64,000 nucleotides of DNA from Mucilaginibacter sp. KACC 22773. Lineage in GTDB: Bacteria; Bacteroidota; Bacteroidia; Sphingobacteriales; Sphingobacteriaceae. Shown here in pieces: positions 1 to 9,207 of the stretch; position 1 is the first letter of the stretch, and each line of letters begins with the position of its first letter. The stretch spans positions 2,852,001 to 2,916,000 of the forward strand of contig NZ_CP117883.1 of the NCBI RefSeq assembly GCF_028736215.1, in the 5' to 3' direction. Position numbers and translations under genes: made by a program. The notes under the pieces were generated by a model. The model was not told the origin of the DNA. It was given only the letters and a program-made list of their open reading frames with translations, and did no database searches.

Positions 1-1
1 C

Positions 2-1249
2 GTCATATTAACAGTTACGACGACTGTAAACGCTGCAAATAGAGGTAAATACATCAAAGCCAGTGCAGCATTAGAACCTTTCCGTTTCCTATTCGCGATT
101 GGAGGCCTGATGTTTATTTTTATTTTAGGGATAGTATTTCATACCCGCTTTTTTTTAAACATCGGCTGGCCGGCAGTAACACTAACCCTGTTTAAAACTG
201 CTGGTTTAATCACAGCGCTATTGTTATTAATACAGAGCATAGACAGTAATAATCCCCTTGTTCAACGATTTTGCGGAAGTACTGGCGATAAGGTTAATTG
301 CAACAGCATCCTGTCCTCAAAAGCGGCAAATGTATTTAAAGGGCTGTCCTGGAGTGAGTTGGGCTTTTTTTATTTTGCAGGAACATGGCTGCTTCTATTG
401 TTTGGCAACGGCACACCCTTAATGTGGCGAACGTTAGCTATATTCAATTTCATTAGTCTGCCCTATACCTTTTATTCTATCTACTATCAGGCCAGGATAG
501 CGAAACAATGGTGTGTGCTTTGTTGTATCGTGCAATCTGTTTTATGGCTGGAGTTTTCGGTGTTGGTAACAACTTTTGGTAAAACCATGTCACTTGCGCT
601 AACGTGGAAGGAGCTGTCCGATATCTTGATTTACTCGTCCCTTCCAATAATTTTGTGGATGCTCATTAAACCTGTTGTCTTGAAGGCACAACAGGTCAAG
701 CCCTTAAAAGGGCTGTTACGGCGATTCAAATACAATATCGAATTATTCGACAGTATTCTTGCCGCCCAGCCAAAATACGCGTTGCCGGGGGAAGAATGGA
801 GTATTTTATTGGGAAATACAGATGCCAATAATATTATTACGATGGTGAGCAATCCTTATTGCCAACCGTGTGCAAGGGCACACCAGGCACTAGAGGAATT
901 GTTGGCGCAAAGGGGCGATGTGCAGGCCCGGATCATATTTACCGCATCAAATCACGACAGGGATATCAGGACACCAATAGTCCGGCACCTCATGGCACTG
1001 AACCGGCTCGCCGACAGAAAACTGGTCAAACATGCATTAAACGATTGGTATGATCAGAAACAAAAAGACTATGCAACGTGGGCTAAAATCTACCCGGTAC
1101 AAATAGATAAGGCCGATTACCATATACTGGACCGGCAAGCTGCATGGTGCGGCACCGCTGAGATTACGGAAACGCCAACCATGTTAGTGAATGGGCATAA
1201 AATGCCAGATCTTTACCAGCTTTCTGATTTGAAGTATATGCTTGAATAA
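2..1249 (+). CDS. VKOR-thioredoxin fusion disulfide oxidase (5' end outside window)
   Basis: Membrane protein predicted to form or shuffle disulfide bonds, probably for an exported peptide. The frame is open to the first base of the window, so the N-terminus is missing; an ATG at 110 is only an internal candidate start. Seen: several hydrophobic segments in the first two thirds, a loop cysteine pair (FCGST and VNCNSILSS) and the membrane CVLC redox motif at nt 512-523, as in VKOR-family quinone-linked oxidases. After a linker comes a thioredoxin-like domain with CQPC at nt 860-871 and a later TPTMLVNG segment typical of DsbA/thioredoxin folds. Bacteroidota homologues in bacteriocin loci often carry an extra N-terminal C39-like domain, which cannot be checked here. 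It lies 36 bp upstream of a C39 ABC exporter on the same strand, which supports a role in maturing the exported peptide. Family call is firm; substrate is inferred. Confidence 0.85.
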   Translation, partial: VILTVTTTVNAANRGKYIKASAALEPFRFLFAIGGLMFIFILGIVFHTRFFLNIGWPAVTLTLFKTAGLITALLLLIQSIDSNNPLVQRFCGSTGDKVNCNSILSSKAANVFKGLSWSELGFFYFAGTWLLLLFGNGTPLMWRTLAIFNFISLPYTFYSIYYQARIAKQWCVLCCIVQSVLWLEFSVLVTTFGKTMSLALTWKELSDILIYSSLPIILWMLIKPVVLKAQQVKPLKGLLRRFKYNIELFDSILAAQPKYALPGEEWSILLGNTDANNIITMVSNPYCQPCARAHQALEELLAQRGDVQARIIFTASNHDRDIRTPIVRHLMALNRLADRKLVKHALNDWYDQKQKDYATWAKIYPVQIDKADYHILDRQAAWCGTAEITETPTMLVNGHKMPDLYQLSDLKYMLE

Positions 1250-1285
1250 AACGAACTGTTAGTGTCAACTATTTAGTAACGAACA

Positions 1286-3463
1286 ATGGCCTTTCCCTTC
1301 TACAAACAAGCCGATCAGATGGATTGCGGCCCAACCTGCCTTCGGATGATTACCAAGCATTACGGCCGTAATTTTACGATACAGACATTAAGGCTGCTCT
1401 GCGAAATTAATAGGGAAGGCGTTTCCCTGTTGGGCATCAGTGATGCTGCTGAAAAAATTGGCTTCCGCTCCATGGGGGTAAAACTAAATGCTCAACAGCT
1501 TGGTGAAGTGGAATTACCTTGTATCTTGCATTGGCGGCAAAACCATTTTGTGGTACTGTACAAGATCAGTAAGCATCATTACTATATGGCTGATCCCGGC
1601 GCGGGGATGGTTAAGCTTAATGAAGCAGAGTTTAAACGCAACTGGCAGGTAGACAAGGATACCGGAAACGGAATTGCACTTTTGGTATCACCGACCCCGA
1701 ATTTTTACGAGCAGGATGATGAAAAAAACAATGAGGTGCGTTGGTCATTCTTGTTAAGGTATTTGGTTACCTACCGGAAGCTGGTGATTCAGCTGCTGTT
1801 TGGTCTGGGCATCGGTAGTTTGCTTCAGTTGATCACCCCCTTTTTAACCCAATCAATTGTTGACATCGGGATCAATACCCGCAATCTTAATTTTATTTAC
1901 GTTATCCTGTTCGCACAGGCCGCACTCATCATTGGCCGTGTAAGCGTCGAATTTATACGGTCATGGATCTTGCTACACATCAGTACAAGGGTTAATATTT
2001 CCATTCTTACCGATTTCCTGATAAAACTGATGAAGTTGCCCATAGGCTTTTTTGACACCAAAATGACCGGCGATATCATGCAGCGCATGAGCGATCAAAA
2101 AAAAATAGAAAGCTTTTTGACCGGCTCCACGCTAACCACCATATTCTCCATGTTTAACTTGCTTGTCTTTTCGGTGGTACTTGCCTATTACAACACCGGT
2201 ATATTCTTTATTTTCGCGGTTAGCAGTATTTTATATACGGCATGGATCGTGCTTTTTTTAAAACGGCGGCGGCAATTGAATTACAAAAGCTTTGATGTAG
2301 CAGCTAAAAACCAAAGCAGTATCGTACAATTGATCGGCGGCATGCAGGAGATTAAGCTTAATAACAGCGAGCAGCAGAAACGTTGGGAATGGGAACATAT
2401 ACAGGCAAGATTATTCAAATACAATGTTAAGTCACTTTCGCTTAGTCAATACCAGCAGGGTGGTGCCACATTGATCAATGAGGGTAGAAACCTGCTGATT
2501 ACTTTTATGAGCGCAACGGCAGTTATTAATGGCGATCTGACTTTAGGGGCTATGGTTGCCGTTCAATATATCGTTGGTCAGTTGAGCAGTCCCATTGATC
2601 AGCTTCTGGGATTTGTTCAGGCCTTTCAGGATGCGAAGATCAGTCTGGAAAGGCTAAACGAAATCCATCAGCTTGACGATGAAGAACATGGCCATAAAGA
2701 ATGGAACCACACCTTTCCGGAAAACAAAAGTTTATCGATTAATAAGGTTACCTTCCGGTATCCGGGCGCTGGGAATGAACCTGTACTCGAAGAAATCGAC
2801 CTGCTTCTACCCCAGGGAAAGACCACCGCAATAGTTGGTATGAGCGGCAGCGGCAAAACCACCCTCCTAAAATTGCTGCTTCGTTTTTACGAGCCGCAAA
2901 GGGGCGATATAAAGATTGGCGGACAACCCATTGACACCATGGGTTTTAAAATATGGCGCAGCGAATGCGGCGTTGTGATGCAGGATGGTTTTATCTTTTC
3001 AGATAGTATTGAACGAAACATAGCTGTAGGCGATGAATACCCGGATAAGGAAAAATTACGCCATGCGATTAAAGTTGCTAATATTCAGGATTTGATAGAT
3101 AGGTTACCTATGGGAATACACACCAAAATAGGCGCTGAAGGTAACGGGATAAGCCAGGGACAGCGCCAGCGCTTGCTTATAGCAAGGGCCGTTTACAAGA
3201 ACCCCCATTATATATTTTTTGACGAAGCCACAAATTCACTGGATGCCAATAACGAAAAAATAATCATGGATAATTTGGCTGAATTTTTTCAAGGCCGCAC
3301 TGTTGTCATCGTAGCACACCGCCTGAGCACTGTAAAAAATGCAGATAATATTGTCGTGCTGGATAAGGGCCGTATTATTGAGCAGGGAACACACCATGAA
3401 CTCTCATCCATGAAAGGGGAATACTATCGTTTAGTCAAGAATCAATTAGAATTAGGAAACTGA
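1286..3463 (+). CDS. Peptidase C39-containing ABC exporter (bacteriocin/peptide exporter)
   Basis: A 725-aa ABC half-transporter that trims double-glycine leader peptides and exports the mature peptide. Domains in order: C39 cysteine protease (residues about 1-135) with catalytic Cys14 in DCGPTC, His87 in NHFVVL and Asp103 in ADPGAG; a six-helix exporter membrane domain (about 160-440); and a nucleotide-binding domain with Walker A GMSGSGKTT near 518-526, a variant signature ISQGQRQR near 622, Walker B IFFDEA near 643 and the H-loop AHRLST near 676. The C39 triad appears complete, so the protease should be active. Length matches the family. It ends 1 bp before the HlyD gene and follows the VKOR-Trx gene, forming an exporter operon. 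No double-glycine precursor peptide was recognised inside the window; it may lie upstream of the left edge. Confidence 0.93.
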   Translation: MAFPFYKQADQMDCGPTCLRMITKHYGRNFTIQTLRLLCEINREGVSLLGISDAAEKIGFRSMGVKLNAQQLGEVELPCILHWRQNHFVVLYKISKHHYYMADPGAGMVKLNEAEFKRNWQVDKDTGNGIALLVSPTPNFYEQDDEKNNEVRWSFLLRYLVTYRKLVIQLLFGLGIGSLLQLITPFLTQSIVDIGINTRNLNFIYVILFAQAALIIGRVSVEFIRSWILLHISTRVNISILTDFLIKLMKLPIGFFDTKMTGDIMQRMSDQKKIESFLTGSTLTTIFSMFNLLVFSVVLAYYNTGIFFIFAVSSILYTAWIVLFLKRRRQLNYKSFDVAAKNQSSIVQLIGGMQEIKLNNSEQQKRWEWEHIQARLFKYNVKSLSLSQYQQGGATLINEGRNLLITFMSATAVINGDLTLGAMVAVQYIVGQLSSPIDQLLGFVQAFQDAKISLERLNEIHQLDDEEHGHKEWNHTFPENKSLSINKVTFRYPGAGNEPVLEEIDLLLPQGKTTAIVGMSGSGKTTLLKLLLRFYEPQRGDIKIGGQPIDTMGFKIWRSECGVVMQDGFIFSDSIERNIAVGDEYPDKEKLRHAIKVANIQDLIDRLPMGIHTKIGAEGNGISQGQRQRLLIARAVYKNPHYIFFDEATNSLDANNEKIIMDNLAEFFQGRTVVIVAHRLSTVKNADNIVVLDKGRIIEQGTHHELSSMKGEYYRLVKNQLELGN

Positions 3464-3464
3464 C

Positions 3465-4766
3465 ATGCCAATCTCGGATATAAATTCCACTCTGGAAGCC
3501 CGGCATACCGATGATATCCAGGATATCATTACGACGGTACCATCATGGTTGTTACGATGGGGTATAGCCATATTTTTTATCATCCTGGTTCTGATCGTTG
3601 GGCTTGCTGCGATTATACGTTACCCCGATATTGTGAAGACACAGTTGAAGATCGACTCCCCAAATTCGCCGAAAGCCGTCGTATCTAAAGTGCCGGGTAA
3701 ACTAGTGAAGCTATTGGTATCCGAAGGCCAGGAAGTCACGACAGGCGAACCCTTGGCATACCTGGAAAGTACAGCACATCATAAAACAGTACTTCAATTG
3801 CTAACCGTCTTAAAACGGATGCAGCATCAATTACTCAACGACAGCATCGTTGACCGGCACGGGTTCAACCGCGATGAGCAATTTTCGCTGGGTGAATTAC
3901 AATCAGGATACCAGGTTTTCATGCAGGAATACTTGAATTATCAGTCAGCGGTAAAAGATGGGTTCTTTTTGCAAAAGAGGGATTACTTAAAAAAAGACCT
4001 TACCAACCTGAACGAACAGCGTTCACAGCTTAACGCGCAAAAAGATCTTGAACAAAAGGATTATTTATTAGCCGGTCAGGAATATGAAATGCACAAAAAG
4101 CTGGAACATGAGAAAGTCGAAACTATTGCTGAGTTCAGGCAGGCTGAAAGTAAATATCTTGCTAAAAAATCTCCATTGATACAAACAGAGGCCTCGTTAA
4201 TATCAGCAGCGGCCACCTATGCCTCTAAACAAAAAGAAATACTGGAACTTGATAACCAGATCAGGGAGGAAAAAACGAAGTTTTCACAAGCCTTGAATAG
4301 TCTGATCAGCCAGGCAGATGACTGGAAAAGTAAGTATATATTAAGTGCATCTCAAAGTGGCATCATCAACTATGCAGGCATTGTGCAGGAAAATGAGGTA
4401 TTGAATGTCGCACAGGAAGTATTCTATATTGACTCCCAGAAATCAAACTTTTTTGGTATTATGAGTATACCCCAAACCAACATGGGTAAAGTGAAGGAAG
4501 GACAGGAAGTATTGGTCAAGCTAAAGGGATTCCCTTATGAGCAATATGGAATTATGCATGGACATATCAGTTTTATTGCTGCTGTTCCTTACAAAGACAG
4601 CGTGTTTATTTCCAGGGTCAATTTTCCCCTGCTGTATAATACGGACATGAAAAAGGTTGTTCATTTGAAGCAAGGTATGCTGGCAGATGCTGAAATCATT
4701 ACAGAAGACGCTACGGTGTTGCAGCGCATCACACATAATCTGAGGAAGATGGCCGGTCCCAATTAA
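3465..4766 (+). CDS. HlyD-family membrane fusion protein
   Basis: A 433-aa periplasmic adaptor that links the C39 ABC exporter to an outer-membrane channel. One transmembrane anchor lies near residues 25-50 (segment WGIAIFFIILVLIVG), followed by a biotinyl-lipoyl-like half motif (SKVPGKLVKLLVSEGQEV), a long coiled-coil hairpin rich in Lys, Glu and Gln (about 110-275), the returning lipoyl half (ILSASQSGIINYAG) and a beta-barrel C-terminal part. Its start is 1 bp after the exporter stop, so the two genes are translationally close and almost certainly co-transcribed. Together with the upstream VKOR-Trx protein this is a peptide or bacteriocin secretion set. No outer-membrane TolC-like gene is nearby. 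No transcription terminator was recognised downstream. Confidence 0.9.
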   Translation: MPISDINSTLEARHTDDIQDIITTVPSWLLRWGIAIFFIILVLIVGLAAIIRYPDIVKTQLKIDSPNSPKAVVSKVPGKLVKLLVSEGQEVTTGEPLAYLESTAHHKTVLQLLTVLKRMQHQLLNDSIVDRHGFNRDEQFSLGELQSGYQVFMQEYLNYQSAVKDGFFLQKRDYLKKDLTNLNEQRSQLNAQKDLEQKDYLLAGQEYEMHKKLEHEKVETIAEFRQAESKYLAKKSPLIQTEASLISAAATYASKQKEILELDNQIREEKTKFSQALNSLISQADDWKSKYILSASQSGIINYAGIVQENEVLNVAQEVFYIDSQKSNFFGIMSIPQTNMGKVKEGQEVLVKLKGFPYEQYGIMHGHISFIAAVPYKDSVFISRVNFPLLYNTDMKKVVHLKQGMLADAEIITEDATVLQRITHNLRKMAGPN

Positions 4767-5509
4767 TAATGTATTAACTAAAAAGCAATCAGATCCGCAA
4801 ATATACCGCAAAGTATAAGTATAAACCAAACTTTCGTTTCATAGATGCATGTTTATTAATTTTTTGATATTGATTTGGGTTGAAAATATTAACCTACAGT
4901 ATTATTATGCGTTAGTTTCAACTACTGATGAATTTATAAATCGGGCACCGGCTTACAAATTATCGTGTTTGGATGCGATCAGAATTGAAAGACAAATATT
5001 GTCGTACTCTACAGTTTATACGATCTTCTGTTATACGATCTTATGGTAATTGCCTGCCTTCGCATCCTGTAGCGGCATAACTTTTGAATAGGTGATGTCC
5101 TGTCATAAGTTTAAAACATCATCGGTACAGGTTATTTCTACCTATCACGCCGCAGTTATCGATCCGCGCCTTTGTATTGTTTGCAAACAGTTCTGGACAT
5201 GGCCGGAATTGTTGGATTGAATGTCCGCAATAAGCTGTGTCAACTTTTTATCAATAATCTGAGTAATTAAAATAAGTTGAAATAAAGTAAAAACCAATGA
5301 TGTAAGCTGGAAAGCAAAAAGCTTCATCTTAAATATTAGCGCAACAAACCATGCTAATGAATAGTATGTGTCTTATGCTTTTTCAAGGCTGATTTTGTAA
5401 CTGTGGCGAACCTTTATCACTTGGAGTAAAGATGCTGTCCGATACTCTTGCAAAACATTTTTATATTATAATTCATTCAGCTCTATTTGCAAAAATAAAA
5501 CACAATACT
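4767..5509. other. Intergenic region, no convincing gene
   Basis: About 740 bp of AT-rich sequence between the secretion operon and the first RHS operon. Two short open frames exist: one of 66 codons on the plus strand from 4849, and one of 60 codons on the minus strand (5327 down to 5145) whose product has a hydrophobic N-terminus. Neither shows a lipobox, a double-glycine leader or a recognisable domain. A perfect 12-bp palindrome, TGTTTGCAAACA, sits at 5178-5189. I see nothing here that can be called a gene with confidence. Confidence 0.4.
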
Positions 5510-5561
5510 TTTTTTTATTTTATTTTTTTTAATACCTTTATAATACTTAAACAATCACAAC
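5510..5561 (+). promoter_or_regulatory. Predicted promoter and conserved leader start of RHS operon 1
   Basis: TACCTTTA at 5533-5540 resembles the Bacteroidota -7 element TAnnTTTG, with TTTT 19 bp further upstream in place of the -33 TTTG. Downstream is ACTTAAACAATCACAAC (5545-5561), which also occurs at the same distance from a similar -7 element ahead of the second RHS operon. This places the transcript start near 5545 and gives an untranslated leader of about 250 nt before the ATG at 5797. Confidence 0.5.
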
Positions 5562-5796
5562 TGAAATCAAAGAAATACTTACACTTTTTATCTTAATAAC
5601 CTATCGTCAGCAAGGTTCAGAAATACCAAAAGTTTCGTTCCTAAAGATTGCGGCGTTTGGGTTTTGATGAATTCGGTAACAAATTTTATCATTTTCAGGA
5701 GGTTTAATTTCAAATTATTTTGCTTACTGCCACCAATTTAAGACTGGCAAAAGTGAGGTTTGCGCGTATTGACTTTGAAAAGTAAAAATCACCATA

Positions 5797-8700
5797 ATGA
5801 GATTATCCGGTTCAAAAACAACTACCTTTTGTTTGCAGTTCGTGCTTTTTTTTCTCGCTAAAGCAGAAGCAGCAAATGCGCAGCTTTCATTTACAAACGT
5901 TGTCCCTCCGCCCCCCGCGGCTGCGGCTTTAGAAAAATTCATTGAACAGCCTGTAGATTTATATCGAGGTATCCCAACGGTGACTGTTCCGATATGGACT
6001 GTCAAACAAAAGGGGATTTCGTTACCAATTAGTTTGAGTTATCATGCCGGAGGTATTAAAGTGCAGGAAACTCCGTCGTGGACCGGCGCTGGCTGGGCTC
6101 TTTTTGCAGGGGGGCAGATTACCAGAACCATAAAGGGAGCTCCGGATGATGCCAATTCAGGTTTTGCAAGTACAAGCAATATTGTCCCCATTTGTCCTAA
6201 TGATTGGTCTTATGATGTTTATTACAGTGCGGAATCGGGTAATCCGGATTGGGAGCCTGATGTTTTTAGCTACACTTGCCCTGCGGGTTCCGGAAAATTT
6301 GTGCTCGATCAAAGTGGTAATGTACACCAAATGCCGCAAACAAACTTAAAGATTGCTTTTACAAGAGTTGCTGGGAGATTTGAGTATTGGACAATTACAG
6401 ATGCTAATGGTGTTGTCTATGAATTCAACCAACCTGAGAAGGCTTTCAGTACCATCCCTAGTCCTGGTATTAACTATAATGCAAGTTGGTATATGACCGC
6501 AATAAAGCCAACTACGGGTAATTCTGCAGACAATATTACTTTAGAATACCAGGCTTATTCAACAGAAAATCAGCAATTCAGCTCCGAGACAGTTGCCGAT
6601 AACAGCACCATGGACTCTTATGCTAATATAACCATCAGTCAAACCCAGGCCATGCTGTTATCCAAAATTAATTATGCTGCGGGCAGCGTAAATTTCATTC
6701 CGGGTGCATTCAGGCATGACCTTAAAGGAGGTCAAACACTAAGCAGTATCACGGTAAAAGATATCAACGGTAATTTGATGAAAACCTTCAATTTTTCCTA
6801 TAACTATTTTGGGGGTACGGGCTTTTTTGAATTCAGCGGTCTGACACCGGCAACGGCAACAACAACCGCCAATACAAGCTTCAGGTTGTCTTTAAAAAGC
6901 CTGCAGGAATTAGATGCAAATAATACCCCAAAACCAGCTTATCAATTTATATATGAAACCGGGGCATGGTTACCGGATAGGCTTAATTCAAAAGCGCTCG
7001 ATCATTGGGGGTATTATAATGGAAAGGACGGTAACCTTACCCTAATCGCGTCTTATCAAAACGGTTTTATTAACGGGGCGCCTATCTATACAACAGGTTC
7101 GGGTGGAGGCAACAGGTACCCTGATGAGAGCTTCGCGAAGGCCGGTTCACTGAAGCAAATAATCTACCCGACAGGTGGCTCTACAACATTTGTATATGAA
7201 AATAACAGGGTTAATACGTCATATTATCAGCTGGATTATTCTCCCCAGCAGTTTAATTTTGCCATGGCCGTATCCGCTTGCAACGTCTCCCCTCCAGTCA
7301 ATTTCACCGTTAATAATTATCCTGGAAATGCAGTCGCTTTTAAAATAAATTTTCAGTCATATGTACCATCTGCCACCCCAATCACATGTACTGGAAATAC
7401 TACTCCGATAACGGTGGCTAATCCGGCAACTAATCTATTCTTTAAAATTTTTAAAGCTACTGATCTTAATAATCCTGTATACACGTCATCTGGTCAGATG
7501 ATCGTTGACGGTACAACCAAATCAGGATCAGATCAAGTTGGTTTAGCCAATGGGGATTATGTGTTGAGGATCTGTAAATATGGTCAAAACACCCAGGCGC
7601 TTGCAAGTGATGCTACGACATCGGGTAGTTATAGTTTTACCATGTCAGGCGTACAATATAGCAATCCGGGTTATAAATTAGCCGGAGGGTTAAGGATTAA
7701 GGAAATATTGAATACTGATCCGATAACAAATAATGTAATTGATAAGACATTTGAATACATTGACGGTGCACAAAGTTCCGGGACACTTAGTTATATTCCA
7801 ACCTACGTCTACAAGTTTGAATATGGACCTAATGGTTCTTACGTAATCAATGTCAGAACGTCGGTAGCTAACGTCACCAGTGATGATGATGGTGTTTCTT
7901 ATAGTAAAGTTACCGTTTATGAAGGGAAAAATCCTCAGACCCAGGAAGTCGGAACCAATGGAAAAACAGAGTACATTTATACGGTGCCTGTAGATTATGT
8001 CACGACATACACCTATTCCGGTGTTGGCTCAGTCAGTACTTTAGGTTATAATAATTTCATGGCTATCAATTCAACGACTTCCAGTTGCTATACAGATGCC
8101 ATGGTAAATAACGCGACGCCGATCAATTACTCCTATGGGGTTACTTACCCATTTGTTCCAAATGTTTCACAGGGCTGGAGGAGAGGGCTTTTGCTCAATC
8201 AGTTTACATATAGCAAAGTTGCCGGGAACTATATTATGATCAAAAGCCTGACCAATACTTATAAAGACGATTATTATGGGAGCAATACCCAGATAAATCA
8301 TAGCACTGATGTCTTAGGGGCGAGGGTCGCAACGTACTTCCAGGAACACGGTGTGGCCCCAGATGGAACGCCTGCTGGCTCTGCAGTATATAAAGGGATT
8401 TCTTATTACTATTATCCGTCCCGCTTGAACAAGTTAATTGAGACGGATGAAATCCAGTTTGACGCGAACGGGCTGAAGCCGGTAACGACGACAACGAGTT
8501 ATGTTTACGGTAACTTAGAGCATCAGTTGGTAACACAAAAAACGATGTTAACCAGTTCGGGTGATAATTTTATTTCGGTATACAAATATCCCTCGGACTT
8601 TTCGTCGCAACAACCATATACGGACATGTACACCAGGCATATCTGGGGGCCTGTTGTAGAGCAGTTGAATTATAAAAACTCGTTATCCAATTTCCTGAAC

Positions 8701-9207
8701 TCTGTCAAGACAGATTACGCGGCCTGGGGAACTGTTATTGCGCCCAACGTTGTCAGCTCGAAAACAGGGATTAATGCATATGAACCAAGACTGCATTACT
8801 ACACGTACGACAATCAGGGGAACGAGGTTGAAACCGGGAAGGACCTGGGGCCAAGAACCTGTTATATATGGAGTTATGCGGGCCGATATCCTATAGCGAA
8901 AGTTGAAAACGCTGTTTACAGCGACATCGTTTCCGCCCTGGGGGGAGTAACCGCTGTTGAAAACTTCAAGAATAACATTTTACCAACAGATGCGCAGGTT
9001 AAAAGCTTTTTAACACCTTTAATGGCCAGTAGTACTTACCAGGTAAGTACATTTACCTGCAATCCTATTTTGGGTATTACCAGCAGTACCGACGCCAAGG
9101 GACTGGTTACCTATTATGAGTATGACAGCTTTCAGCGATTGTTGAACATCAAAGACAAAGACGGTAATATTATTAAGCACATGGATTACCATTACGCCAA
9201 TAACTAG
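5797..9207 (+). CDS. RHS-type secreted protein, copy 1 N-terminal partner
   Basis: A 1136-aa exported protein with a signal peptide (hydrophobic FCLQFVLFFLAKA, likely cleavage after ANA-Q near residue 29). The mature part is the beta-rich N-terminal module common in Bacteroidota RHS loci (motif SLSYHAGGIKVQETPSWTG) and ends with YD-type repeats (TYYEYDSFQRLLNIKDKDG). The ATG at 5797 fits the signal peptide. It is the first gene of a three-gene operon: RHS core protein 50 bp later, then a lipoprotein. Compared with its paralogue at 16885-20253, roughly the first 870 residues are similar (about three quarters identical by eye), whereas everything from nt 8404 onward appears identical to the paralogue at DNA level. 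That boundary is abrupt and suggests gene conversion or a recent recombination. Exact function is unknown; surface display or shell formation with the next protein is inferred. Confidence 0.85.
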   Translation: MRLSGSKTTTFCLQFVLFFLAKAEAANAQLSFTNVVPPPPAAAALEKFIEQPVDLYRGIPTVTVPIWTVKQKGISLPISLSYHAGGIKVQETPSWTGAGWALFAGGQITRTIKGAPDDANSGFASTSNIVPICPNDWSYDVYYSAESGNPDWEPDVFSYTCPAGSGKFVLDQSGNVHQMPQTNLKIAFTRVAGRFEYWTITDANGVVYEFNQPEKAFSTIPSPGINYNASWYMTAIKPTTGNSADNITLEYQAYSTENQQFSSETVADNSTMDSYANITISQTQAMLLSKINYAAGSVNFIPGAFRHDLKGGQTLSSITVKDINGNLMKTFNFSYNYFGGTGFFEFSGLTPATATTTANTSFRLSLKSLQELDANNTPKPAYQFIYETGAWLPDRLNSKALDHWGYYNGKDGNLTLIASYQNGFINGAPIYTTGSGGGNRYPDESFAKAGSLKQIIYPTGGSTTFVYENNRVNTSYYQLDYSPQQFNFAMAVSACNVSPPVNFTVNNYPGNAVAFKINFQSYVPSATPITCTGNTTPITVANPATNLFFKIFKATDLNNPVYTSSGQMIVDGTTKSGSDQVGLANGDYVLRICKYGQNTQALASDATTSGSYSFTMSGVQYSNPGYKLAGGLRIKEILNTDPITNNVIDKTFEYIDGAQSSGTLSYIPTYVYKFEYGPNGSYVINVRTSVANVTSDDDGVSYSKVTVYEGKNPQTQEVGTNGKTEYIYTVPVDYVTTYTYSGVGSVSTLGYNNFMAINSTTSSCYTDAMVNNATPINYSYGVTYPFVPNVSQGWRRGLLLNQFTYSKVAGNYIMIKSLTNTYKDDYYGSNTQINHSTDVLGARVATYFQEHGVAPDGTPAGSAVYKGISYYYYPSRLNKLIETDEIQFDANGLKPVTTTTSYVYGNLEHQLVTQKTMLTSSGDNFISVYKYPSDFSSQQPYTDMYTRHIWGPVVEQLNYKNSLSNFLNSVKTDYAAWGTVIAPNVVSSKTGINAYEPRLHYYTYDNQGNEVETGKDLGPRTCYIWSYAGRYPIAKVENAVYSDIVSALGGVTAVENFKNNILPTDAQVKSFLTPLMASSTYQVSTFTCNPILGITSSTDAKGLVTYYEYDSFQRLLNIKDKDGNIIKHMDYHYANN

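Noticed and set aside
4849..5049. 66-codon plus-strand frame after the HlyD gene
   Set aside because: No domain, no leader features, AT-driven composition and no partner gene; likely chance.
5145..5327. 60-codon minus-strand frame considered as a bacteriocin precursor
   Set aside because: Hydrophobic N-terminus but no double-glycine site, no Cys/Thr-rich core and opposite orientation to the exporter operon.
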